From NCBI GenBank assembly GCA_964415675.1, contig CAYQBG010000008.1, forward strand, positions 104,137-168,136: 64,000 nucleotides of DNA, written 5' to 3'. The notes beneath the pieces were generated by a model. That model had not been told where the DNA came from, did not search any database, and saw only the letters and a list, made by a program, of their open reading frames with translations. Below are positions 18,300 to 25,935 of the stretch, piece after piece. A program made the translations under genes and the position numbers. Numbering within the stretch: the stretch's first letter is position 1; the number at the start of each line of letters is the position of its first letter. The stretch is from UBA5336 sp964415675. GTDB taxonomy: Bacteria > Pseudomonadota > Alphaproteobacteria > Caulobacterales > Hyphomonadaceae.

Positions 18300-19288
18300 T
18301 TTGCAGTCTCCAGCTTGTCCAGGGGCGGCAGGCCGAAACCCGCCTCCACCGGAGAATCCCAGGCCGGCGCCTGGCTGCGCAAACCCGAGCGCAGCCGCGC
18401 CGAACGCGCACGCGGATTGTCGGCCAGTTCGGTTTCCGAAGGCTCAACAGGCTTGCGCCGGGTGAGAATGAAGCTCGGCTCGGGGCCGGCACTGCGACCG
18501 GGCAGATGGCGAGAGCCCGCACCGGCGCCGCCCGAACGCTCGCGGAAGAACTGTTTTACCAGCCGGTCTTCGAGCGAATGAAAGGTGATGACCACCAACC
18601 GACCACCCGCACCCAGAACCCGCTCGGCCGCAACCAGCGCGCGCGCCAGCTCGCCAAGCTCGTCATTGATATACATGCGGATCGCCTGGAAGGTTCGCGT
18701 TGCGGGATGCGTGCGCGCGCCGCGCCGCCCGCCCAGCGCGGTTTCGACCAGGCTCGCAAGATCACCCGTGGTCTCGAAAGGCGTCTCTCCCCTGCGCGCA
18801 TGGATCGCGCGGGCAATGCGCCGGCTCTGGCGCTCCTCGCCAAGGCGGAAGATCACATTGGCGAGCTCGGCTTCGGCCAGCTGGTTCACCGCGTCGGCGG
18901 CGCTCGGTCCTGTCCGGCCCATGCGCATGTCAAGCGGACCGTCGCGCATGAAGGAAAACCCACGCCCGGCTTCGTCGATCTGGAAGGAAGAGACACCGAG
19001 ATCGAGAACGATACCGTCCAGATGCGGATAACCGGCACCTTCTGCCAGCCGGTCCAGGTCGCCAAAACGCCCAAGCAGCGGCAACAAACGCGGCTCACGC
19101 TCAGCCATCTGCTCGGCCCGGGAAATAGCGTCGAGATCGCGGTCAACACCCAGCACACGGCAATCGGCAGCCGCGAGAATCGCTCGGGCATACCCCCCAC
19201 CCCCGAACGTACCGTCGAGATGGGTCTCGCCAGCGACCGGCGCGAGCGCGCCAAGCATTTCGTTCAGGAGGACGGGAACATGCGACAT
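18296..19288 (-). CDS. rsmH: RsmH, 16S rRNA C1402 N4-methyltransferase
   Basis: 330-aa S-adenosylmethionine-dependent enzyme (formerly MraW) that methylates N4 of C1402 in the P-site region of 16S rRNA. The start MSHVPVLLNEML, the SAM loop DGTFGGGGYARAIL, LDLGVSSFQIDEAGRGFSFMRDGPLDMRMG and the ITFHSLEDRLVKQFF signature are all present. The start shares one base with the mraZ stop (TGATG). The C-terminal ~50 residues (SGLRSQAPAWDSP...) are a variable tail. Confidence 0.97.
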   Translation of the reverse strand: MSHVPVLLNEMLGALAPVAGETHLDGTFGGGGYARAILAAADCRVLGVDRDLDAISRAEQMAEREPRLLPLLGRFGDLDRLAEGAGYPHLDGIVLDLGVSSFQIDEAGRGFSFMRDGPLDMRMGRTGPSAADAVNQLAEAELANVIFRLGEERQSRRIARAIHARRGETPFETTGDLASLVETALGGRRGARTHPATRTFQAIRMYINDELGELARALVAAERVLGAGGRLVVITFHSLEDRLVKQFFRERSGGAGAGSRHLPGRSAGPEPSFILTRRKPVEPSETELADNPRARSARLRSGLRSQAPAWDSPVEAGFGLPPLDKLETAK

Positions 19289-19794
19289 CAGTCTTCGTCT
19301 CCCGTGACAAGGGAAAGCCCGGGGACACCGCCTGCCGCGATAGCCGCATCATAGGGGGCAGCCAGAGCGTTGATGACTTCCGGATCGGCCGCAGCCGCAG
19401 CCATTTCGGCCTCATAGGACGCATAAGCGACCGGATCCCAGACCTGGAAACTGTCCATAGCCCCGACAAAGACGATCTTTCCGGTAATACCGGCATAGTC
19501 GAGCAGCTTCTCGGGAATCCGGATCCGTCCGGGATCGTCCATCTTCAGATCGGCCGAGCGCGAGACGATGGCAGCGGTGAGCGCCTTGCGCTGACGCGAC
19601 TGCAGCGACATCCGCGAAATCGTCTGCATATAGGTCGACATCAGTGCCTCACCTCCGCCCTCAAGGCATTTCGAACCATCGACAGCTGGCCACAGGAAGA
19701 TCCGGCTGCCCCCACCCAGCGCCGACCGAAACGGCGCGGGCACAGACACCCGACCCTTAGAGTCAATGGCGCTCTCATAGGTGGAGACAAACAC
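19288..19794 (-). CDS. mraZ: MraZ, DNA-binding regulator of the dcw operon
   Basis: 168-aa protein with two SpoVT/AbrB-like MraZ domains: the first begins FVSTYESAIDSKGRVSVPAPFR and the second includes MDDPGRIRIPEKLLDYAGI. In E. coli MraZ binds repeats in its own promoter region and represses the operon. The start codon is a GTG at 19794. The C-terminal tail (about 125-168) is an Ala-rich extension. Six regularly spaced TGGG elements lie 51-103 bp upstream, matching autoregulation. Confidence 0.96.
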   Translation of the reverse strand: MFVSTYESAIDSKGRVSVPAPFRSALGGGSRIFLWPAVDGSKCLEGGGEALMSTYMQTISRMSLQSRQRKALTAAIVSRSADLKMDDPGRIRIPEKLLDYAGITGKIVFVGAMDSFQVWDPVAYASYEAEMAAAAADPEVINALAAPYDAAIAAGGVPGLSLVTGDED

Positions 19795-19844
19795 GCCCCG
19801 GCCCCAGTTCCGTCAGCCCTGATTGGAAAAACCCTACTGGGATT

Positions 19845-19897
19845 TGGGCTAACATGGGAAGGCATGGGCGCCAATGGGTTAGTTGGGCAGGGATGGG
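19845..19897. promoter_or_regulatory. MraZ-box array: six TGGG repeats
   Basis: TGGG occurs on the plus strand at 19845, 19855, 19865, 19875, 19884 and 19894, a period of 10 bp with a single 9-bp step, so all lie on about one face of the helix. A further TGGG at 19838 is out of phase. On the mraZ coding strand they read CCCA. E. coli MraZ is known to bind TGGGN repeats separated by 5 nt. The array lies between the GTG start of mraZ and an AT-rich block at about 19920-19950 that may hold the promoter. Confidence 0.8.
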
Positions 19898-19960
19898 TTT
19901 CCACAGCCCTCTGTGATCGGAATATTATTCGAACATTTCAGGAATAATGCGGAACACGAC

Positions 19961-19992
19961 AAAACCGGGAGTTGCGCCTACCGCACTCCCGG
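19961..19992 (-). terminator. terminator after the S10 peptidase gene
   Basis: CCGGGAGT and ACTCCCGG form an 8-bp stem (extendable by GCG/CGC with one bulge) and on the minus strand it is followed by TTTTG. It lies 46 bp beyond the peptidase stop and before the mraZ promoter region, separating the two transcripts. Confidence 0.75.
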
Positions 19993-20038
19993 ATTGGAAA
20001 ACATTTGGTTTTCAGAAGGTTAACGCTTGCAGCGTGAC

Positions 20039-21553
20039 CTATTCGCCACGGATGAAATTTCTGACATCCTCGCTGAGGTTTTCCGCCTCTTCTTCCGCAA
20101 GGTACATCATGTGACCGGCCTGATAATAGGTGAAATCGACCCGGCCCAGATCGACCCCATTTCGGTAGAGGCTGAGCTCGGAGGCAAAGAATGGTGTGGC
20201 GAGATCATAATAACCCGATGCCACAAGGACACGCAGATCCTTGTTCTCGCGCAGCCCCTTGGCCAGATGCGGCGTGGGGTTGGGGAAGGCTGGCGAGCCG
20301 CGACCAGACGACCATTTCCAGTTCTGTCCGGGCTTGCCGGACAGGATCTTGTATTTCCGGTCGAAATCGACCCCGAGCCTGCGCGTGAGATGGTCATTCA
20401 CCGCCGCCGTGTAGGCCGTGTCCATCCCATATCCGCTCGGATCATTGTCGTGATAATCGCCGACGGTGAAATCGTCCTCACCAGTATAGCGCGCATCGAA
20501 ACGCCCGATTGAGAGATCTTCCTTGCGCAGGAGCTCCTTGAAGAAACTTGTATCCATGCGGATGTCCTGGTCCAGGAGATAGGCGGGCGACAGGCCGACA
20601 TAGGCGGACATCTCCTGCGCCACGCGCTGGCGCGAGCCTTCCGACAGGCTTGTTCCGCGAAGAAGCGCCGGCATGTAGCGATCCATGGCGAAGTTGCGAG
20701 CCTCATCTACAAACGCCTCAAAGTCGCCGCCCCATTCGCCGCGGTCGACCTTGTTGTGATGCCAGGCGGCCGCCGCGAAGCTTGGAAAAAAGGCGACCGG
20801 CGCGAGATCGTTGCCACGGCTGAAGCGGATCGTCTGAAAATCGAGGGCCGGCGAGATCAGTATTACACCGTTCAGCGCCACGCCATTCCAGCCGCCCTGC
20901 AGCACCTCTGTAATCTGGGCTGCGCGGGTCCCGCCATAGCTTTCGCCGGCAACATATTTCGGGCTGTTCCAGCGGCCATTCTCGGTCAGCCAGATACGGA
21001 TGAATTCGGCGATGCTCTCGGCGTCTTCCTGCAAACCGTGGAAGTCCGCCGGATCGGTCTCGCCAACAGCGCGCGAATAACCGGTGCCTACGGGATCGAT
21101 GAAAACAAGATCGGTGACGTCCAGCAGCGAATGCGGATTGTCGACAATCGGATAGGGTGGCGCACCGACATCGCTGGCATCAGACGGTGTCACCACACGC
21201 CGGGGGCCGAAGGCGCCCATATGCAGCCATACCGAAGACGATCCCGGACCGCCATTCCAGACGAATGTGACGGGACGCCCGGCCGGATCTTCCGCACCGT
21301 CTTTCACATAAGCGATGGAAAAGATCGACGCTTTGGGAGTGTCATCCTCACTGCGAAGATAGGTTTCACCTGCCACAGCCGTGTAGTCGATCTGTGTTGC
21401 GCCCAGACGCAGCGACGCCGAACTCTCGAATGTCTGGGGCGCCTGCGTCTCATGCTGCGCGGGGGTGCCGGGCGCAGCAGCTTCCGTGTCGCGGGCCAGC
21501 GCAGGATCCTGGAAAAGAATGCCGGCAAAAAACAGGGCGAGAAGCATACGCAT
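20039..21553 (-). CDS. secreted S10-family serine carboxypeptidase
   Basis: 504-aa exported peptidase. The ATG at 21553 has GGAGG 8 nt upstream and opens a signal peptide (MRMLLALFFAGILF... ending PALA); a TTG at 21580 gives a less convincing start. The S10 oxyanion region is FVWNGGPGSSS, the nucleophile is in GESYGG, the aspartate is in SGYYDLATPF and the histidine is in QAGHMMY. This matches the bacterial S10 carboxypeptidase-like group, which removes C-terminal residues and probably acts in the periplasm on peptides. It follows the PhoR-like kinase gene by 63 bp on the same strand and may share its transcript. Confidence 0.88.
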   Translation of the reverse strand: MRMLLALFFAGILFQDPALARDTEAAAPGTPAQHETQAPQTFESSASLRLGATQIDYTAVAGETYLRSEDDTPKASIFSIAYVKDGAEDPAGRPVTFVWNGGPGSSSVWLHMGAFGPRRVVTPSDASDVGAPPYPIVDNPHSLLDVTDLVFIDPVGTGYSRAVGETDPADFHGLQEDAESIAEFIRIWLTENGRWNSPKYVAGESYGGTRAAQITEVLQGGWNGVALNGVILISPALDFQTIRFSRGNDLAPVAFFPSFAAAAWHHNKVDRGEWGGDFEAFVDEARNFAMDRYMPALLRGTSLSEGSRQRVAQEMSAYVGLSPAYLLDQDIRMDTSFFKELLRKEDLSIGRFDARYTGEDDFTVGDYHDNDPSGYGMDTAYTAAVNDHLTRRLGVDFDRKYKILSGKPGQNWKWSSGRGSPAFPNPTPHLAKGLRENKDLRVLVASGYYDLATPFFASELSLYRNGVDLGRVDFTYYQAGHMMYLAEEEAENLSEDVRNFIRGE

Positions 21554-21616
21554 ATTACAGGCCTCCAGGCACGCAAACAATTTCGCCCTTGGATGCTAAT
21601 GGATCCCGGAATCTTT

Positions 21617-22990
21617 TCAAGCGGTCGGACGTCCCCTGGTTGGCAGCCACACGCCAAAGGCCGTGCCCTGTCCCGGCCGGCTCTCGACAATCAGCCCTCC
21701 GCGATGATGGGCCATGATATGCTTGACGATGGCGAGTCCCAGTCCGGTGCCGGTGATCTCTCCGCCGCGGCTTTCATCGACCCTGTAGAAGCGCTGGCCA
21801 AGCCGTGGCAGGTGCTCGCGCTCGATCCCCGGCCCTTCATCCTCGACACGCAGCCAGATCGCGGGCGAGGTTTCATCGCGCTGCGCCGCAATGATGGTCA
21901 TGCGGTTCGCATCGACCCAGCGCCGGCCAGCCTGCGCACGCCCAGCCTCAAGTGAGCGTTCCAGGCCGCATGATACCCGGATCCGCCTGCCGTCATCGGA
22001 GTATTTGATCGCGTTCGACAGGAGGTTCTGGGCGACCTGCGCCATCTCGTCGGAAACCGCCACGGCATCAAGACCCTCTTCTGGGCCCTCATACCGGATC
22101 GAGATATCGCGTTCTGCCGCGACGGGCCGCAATGCCTGCACGACACCATGGACGATCAGGGCAACATCCTCGGTCCGGTCCGGGGGCTGGTGCTCAGAAA
22201 ATTCGATCCGTGACAGCGACAAAAGGTCAGCAATCAGGCGACGCATGCGCTCGGTCTGTTCGAACATGATGTCGAGGAAGCGGTCCCAATTGTCCTTGTC
22301 GTTGCGCGCCGGCCCGCGCATCGTCTCGATAAAGCCGGCCAGCGATGTCAGCGGCGTGCGAAGCTCATGGCTGGCATTGGCGAGAAAGTCGGCACGCGCC
22401 TTCTCCGACCGCCTCGCGGCGGTGAGATCTTCCAGCACGACAAGCACACCGCCGCGGCCAATCGAAAATGGTGCGACATGGGCCCGCCAGACCTGTTCGC
22501 TGCTCCCACTCATGGCAAATTCGAGCTGCCTTGCAGCGCCTGTGGCCTGGGTCTGTTCGATCGAGCCGATCAGTTGCGGGTTTCGTATCACAGCGGCCGC
22601 CAGACTGCGCTGGCCCGCCCGGACCCGGAAAACTGCGCTCGCGCCGTCATTTGCGGCATTGATCCGGCCATCCGGCCCGATATGAAGGCTGGGGAATGGC
22701 AGGGCTGACAAAAGCTCCTGAAGATCAAACACACCGGTCTCACCCGGTTCACCAGGCAAGCCGTCACCGTCAGAACGCGCCCGGACCGGTGCAGTTGAAC
22801 CGACAAAATACGCCATCGTACCGGTGACCATCACGATACAGGCCGTGACAGCCTCAACCCAGCCGAGTGCGCCTGACAGGGCGAGGATTGCGAAAACGCC
22901 CATGGAGGCGAACGCAATCGCCGTCATATCCCGCGCACGATCGCCTTGGAAACGCCGCAGTTCGGGCTCTTCTGCAGGTTTCTCACTCAT
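21617..22990 (-). CDS. PhoR-like sensor histidine kinase
   Basis: 457-aa inner-membrane kinase. Two hydrophobic segments (about 22-62) are followed by a PAS-like sensor region (about 85-195). The HisKA dimerisation box FLANASHELRTPLTSLAGFIETM carries the phosphorylated histidine. The ATPase domain has N-box NLLSNAIKYS, G1 VEDEGPGIE and G2 GTGLGLAIVKHI. The order matches PhoR of the phosphate-starvation system, but phoB, phoU and pst genes are absent from the window, so the partner is not shown. It diverges from the RND efflux operon. Confidence 0.8.
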   Translation of the reverse strand: MSEKPAEEPELRRFQGDRARDMTAIAFASMGVFAILALSGALGWVEAVTACIVMVTGTMAYFVGSTAPVRARSDGDGLPGEPGETGVFDLQELLSALPFPSLHIGPDGRINAANDGASAVFRVRAGQRSLAAAVIRNPQLIGSIEQTQATGAARQLEFAMSGSSEQVWRAHVAPFSIGRGGVLVVLEDLTAARRSEKARADFLANASHELRTPLTSLAGFIETMRGPARNDKDNWDRFLDIMFEQTERMRRLIADLLSLSRIEFSEHQPPDRTEDVALIVHGVVQALRPVAAERDISIRYEGPEEGLDAVAVSDEMAQVAQNLLSNAIKYSDDGRRIRVSCGLERSLEAGRAQAGRRWVDANRMTIIAAQRDETSPAIWLRVEDEGPGIEREHLPRLGQRFYRVDESRGGEITGTGLGLAIVKHIMAHHRGGLIVESRPGQGTAFGVWLPTRGRPTA

Positions 22991-23120
22991 GACTGACGCT
23001 CTACAGCGACACGCCTGACTGCGCCATCGTCAAATATTCACCACACTGAACTGGTCCATGGTCATTAAACGGGCGTAAAATGCAACATCATTATAGAAGC
23101 CAACCATACCGGCCGGCATA

Positions 23121-23137
23121 TTATTGATTGTCGATAA
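23121..23137. promoter_or_regulatory. imperfect palindrome upstream of the RND operon
   Basis: TTATTGATTGTCGATAA is an imperfect inverted repeat (TTAT/ATAA ends and matching GA/TC inner positions) in an AT-rich part of the phoR-like/efflux intergenic region. It lies about 64 bp before the first efflux gene, with a TATAGT hexamer at 23155-23160. It could be a repressor operator; no regulator gene is next to it. Confidence 0.35.
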
Positions 23138-23200
23138 TTTTTCGTTGACATTCATATAGTAAGGGCGTAGGCCGCCGAGGTCAGGTTCCAGGGATTGGGA

Positions 23201-24661
23201 ATGAAACACGCAAGTCTTCTTTTTGGGGCAGCTGTCGCAACCGGCTGTTCGTCAATTGGGAACATTGACCTGACTGGCGAGCCGGTCAGCGTGTTGCCCG
23301 TCGCACCGGACGCGCCTGAGCAGTGGGCCGCAGCGGGCGTGACCGGCGAATTGCCGGAGGGTGACTGGCTTGCGCAATTCAACGATCCCATGCTCGGGTC
23401 GCTGGTCAGCGAAGCGCTGGAGGCCAACCCCAGCCTCGACGCCCAGATTGCGACCCTCCGCGCGGCCCGTTTCGATCTTCTGGCCCAGCGCGGCAACCGT
23501 TTTCCTTTCTTGTCCGCGAACACGTCGGCCGGCGCGCGTCGCAGCGTGTTCGAAGGACCGGGGGGCGATGCGGTGGACACGGACTCGGCGGTCTATGGGC
23601 TGGGACTGAATGCCAGCTGGGAAGCGGACCTGTTTGGGCGGGTTACTGCGGGGATCGACCTTGCCGAAGCGCAGGTGACTGTCGCCGAAGCCGATCTGGC
23701 CGCCGCCGAATTGTCGCTCGCGGCAGAAACAGCGATCGGCTGGATCAGTTTCAATGCTGCACTGGCCCAGCAGCAGGTGGCCGAAGCCACGGTTGAGGCT
23801 CGCGCCCGGGTGGCTGATCTGACTGAGCGCCGCTTTGCTCGCGGACTGTCGAGCGCACTGGACGTCAGGACCGCTCGCAGCGCACTTGCAGGCGCCGAGG
23901 CCGGGCTCGCCGCGCGCCAGCAGTCTACAGGCGAGGCCGCGCGTTCGCTTGAGATCCTGCTGGGCCGGTATCCGGCAACCGAACTGGACGCCCCTGCCCG
24001 CCTCCCGGAACTGGCGGCCATTCGCCCGGCCGGCAATCCCGTCATGGTCCTGGCACGGCGGCCCGATATTGCCTCCGCAGAAGCCCAGCTGGTCGCCGCC
24101 GGACTGCGCGCTGAAACCGCGCGCCTTGCTCTGCGCCCGAGCCTTAATGTTACCGCAGGCCTGTCGACGGACGGCGACACGGTCGGACGGATATTCGATC
24201 CGGCCTATGTTGCCGGGCAGGCCATCGCCAGCCTGACCCAGCCGATCTATTCCGGTGGACGCCTCAAGGCCCAGCGCGATGCCGCCCTGCAGCGCGCGGA
24301 AATTGCACTTGCCAATTATGCCCGCCGTGCCCTGACGGCCTGGCGGGAAGTCGAGGACGCGCTGGCGGCCGATGTTTTCCTGGCTGACCAGGAAAGCGCC
24401 CAACTGCGCGCGCTGGAGGAAGCCGCCTTCGCCGAGGACATCGCCGAACGCCAGTATCGCAATGGCCTGGTTTCGATCTTCAACCTGATAGACGCCCAGA
24501 CCAGGCGCCTGAACGCCGAATCCAATCTTGTTTCGGCGCGCGCCCAGCGCGCAACCAACCGGGTCCGTTACCATCTCGCACTGGGTGGTGGCCTGCCCGT
24601 CGATTCCCAATCCGAAACCACAGAAAATGCCGGCGGCGCCGGCGGGAGCCCATCCCAATGA
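23201..24661 (+). CDS. NodT-type outer-membrane efflux lipoprotein
   Basis: 486-aa outer-membrane factor of an RND pump. The ATG at 23201 opens a short lipoprotein signal ending in ATG-C (cleavage before Cys 17), fitting the NodT/OprM branch. Duplicated helical outer-membrane-efflux repeats follow, with WWxxF-like DWLAQFNDPMLGSLV, ASWEADLFGR, RRPDIASAEAQL and SLTQPIYSGGRLKAQRD. It forms the trimeric exit channel across the outer membrane. Its stop overlaps the start of the adaptor gene by 4 bp (ATGA), the first of two such couplings in this three-gene operon. Confidence 0.93.
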   Translation: MKHASLLFGAAVATGCSSIGNIDLTGEPVSVLPVAPDAPEQWAAAGVTGELPEGDWLAQFNDPMLGSLVSEALEANPSLDAQIATLRAARFDLLAQRGNRFPFLSANTSAGARRSVFEGPGGDAVDTDSAVYGLGLNASWEADLFGRVTAGIDLAEAQVTVAEADLAAAELSLAAETAIGWISFNAALAQQQVAEATVEARARVADLTERRFARGLSSALDVRTARSALAGAEAGLAARQQSTGEAARSLEILLGRYPATELDAPARLPELAAIRPAGNPVMVLARRPDIASAEAQLVAAGLRAETARLALRPSLNVTAGLSTDGDTVGRIFDPAYVAGQAIASLTQPIYSGGRLKAQRDAALQRAEIALANYARRALTAWREVEDALAADVFLADQESAQLRALEEAAFAEDIAERQYRNGLVSIFNLIDAQTRRLNAESNLVSARAQRATNRVRYHLALGGGLPVDSQSETTENAGGAGGSPSQ

Positions 24662-25935
24662 CCCGCATACTCGCGATCATCCTCCCGATCCTGATCTTCC
24701 TTATTCTCGGCATTGGCGGGGTGGGCCTGCTGAGGGCGCTCGCCCCGCAGCCGGAGGAAGCCGAAGAAGCGCCCGCCGGTCTTTCGGTCTTTGCTGAAGA
24801 GATCACACAGCGCAACCTGACCCTGACCGTCGAGGCACAGGGTGCTGTCGAGCCCAGGCAGGAGATTGTCCTCTCGCCACAGATATCCGGTCGGATTACC
24901 TATATTTCGCCTGACTTCATCGGCGGCGGTTTCATCCGCAAGGGCCAGTTGCTCGTCCGGCTCGAAGCCGCCGACTATGAGCTCTCAGTCACACGCGCCC
25001 GGTCAATTGTCGCCAGCGCTCAACAAAGGCTTGCCCGCGAGCAGGCCGAAGCCGAGATTGCCAGGCAGGACCTTGCCGATCTCGGCATTGAGAACGCCAC
25101 GCCGCTCGCCCGCCGGGAGCCCCAGCTTGCCGAAGCCGAGGCTTCGCTTGAAAGCGCCCGCGCCCAACTCGCCGAAGCCGAGCTTGGCCTCAGCCGGACA
25201 GCGGTCTACGCACCCTTCTCCGGCCGGGTCCGCGAACGCAATGTAGATTTCGGACAGTTCGTCTCCCCCGGCGCTTCGCTTGGCCGGATCTTTTCGACTG
25301 ATATGGTCGAGGTGGACCTGGCGATCACCGACGAGGAGATGGGCCAGCTTGGCCTGCCGCTCGCCTTTGCCGAATCGGCGGACAATCCGGGGCCGGAGGT
25401 TGTGTTCACAGCCGATGTGGGCGGGCAGCCCCGCGTCTGGACCGGGCATGTCGCCAGAACATCTGCCGCGATCGACCAGCGCACGAGACTGATCGATGTG
25501 ATCGCAGAGCTCGACGATCCCTATGGTGAAGGGGCTGACAATGGCACGCCAATGGCGCCCGGCCTTTTCGTGAACGCCGCCATTCAGGGACAGACGCTTG
25601 AGGATGTGATCGTGGTTCCGCGCTCGGGTCTGCGCGGCGAGAACCAGGTTTATGTCGGCAATCCCGAGGAAGGGACACTCTCGATTCGCGAGGTTAACGT
25701 GATATATACGGACCGGGATGGTGCCTATGTGTCATCCGGCGTCCTGCCGGGCGAACTGGCCGTTGTTTCGCCAATTCAGGCGGCCATTGACGGCATGCGA
25801 ATCAAGGTCCTCGAACGCCGGCCTGATGGTTCCGTGATCACCCACGAACCGGAAAAGGCGCGCGGTGACCCACAGGACGAGGCTCTGGCCGGCGACCCCG
25901 ATCTGGCCGGCGAACGCGAAGGAGCAGTGCAATGA
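24658..25935 (+). CDS. RND efflux periplasmic adaptor (HlyD/MFP family)
   Basis: 425-aa membrane fusion protein. An N-terminal membrane helix (about 4-27) lacks a clear lipobox, so it is probably anchored by the helix. A lipoyl/barrel-sandwich region (GAVEPRQEIVLSPQISGRI ... GQLLVRLEAADYEL) flanks a long alpha-helical hairpin (about 115-180), then YAPFSGRVRERNVDFGQFVSPGASL and the beta-barrel. The C-terminal ~40 residues are acidic and probably disordered. It bridges the NodT channel and the inner-membrane pump. Confidence 0.93.
   Translation: MTRILAIILPILIFLILGIGGVGLLRALAPQPEEAEEAPAGLSVFAEEITQRNLTLTVEAQGAVEPRQEIVLSPQISGRITYISPDFIGGGFIRKGQLLVRLEAADYELSVTRARSIVASAQQRLAREQAEAEIARQDLADLGIENATPLARREPQLAEAEASLESARAQLAEAELGLSRTAVYAPFSGRVRERNVDFGQFVSPGASLGRIFSTDMVEVDLAITDEEMGQLGLPLAFAESADNPGPEVVFTADVGGQPRVWTGHVARTSAAIDQRTRLIDVIAELDDPYGEGADNGTPMAPGLFVNAAIQGQTLEDVIVVPRSGLRGENQVYVGNPEEGTLSIREVNVIYTDRDGAYVSSGVLPGELAVVSPIQAAIDGMRIKVLERRPDGSVITHEPEKARGDPQDEALAGDPDLAGEREGAVQ

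Noticed and set aside
23145..23160. TTGACA and TATAGT hexamers before the efflux operon taken as one promoter
   Set aside because: The hexamers are only 4 nt apart, so they cannot serve as one sigma-70 promoter.
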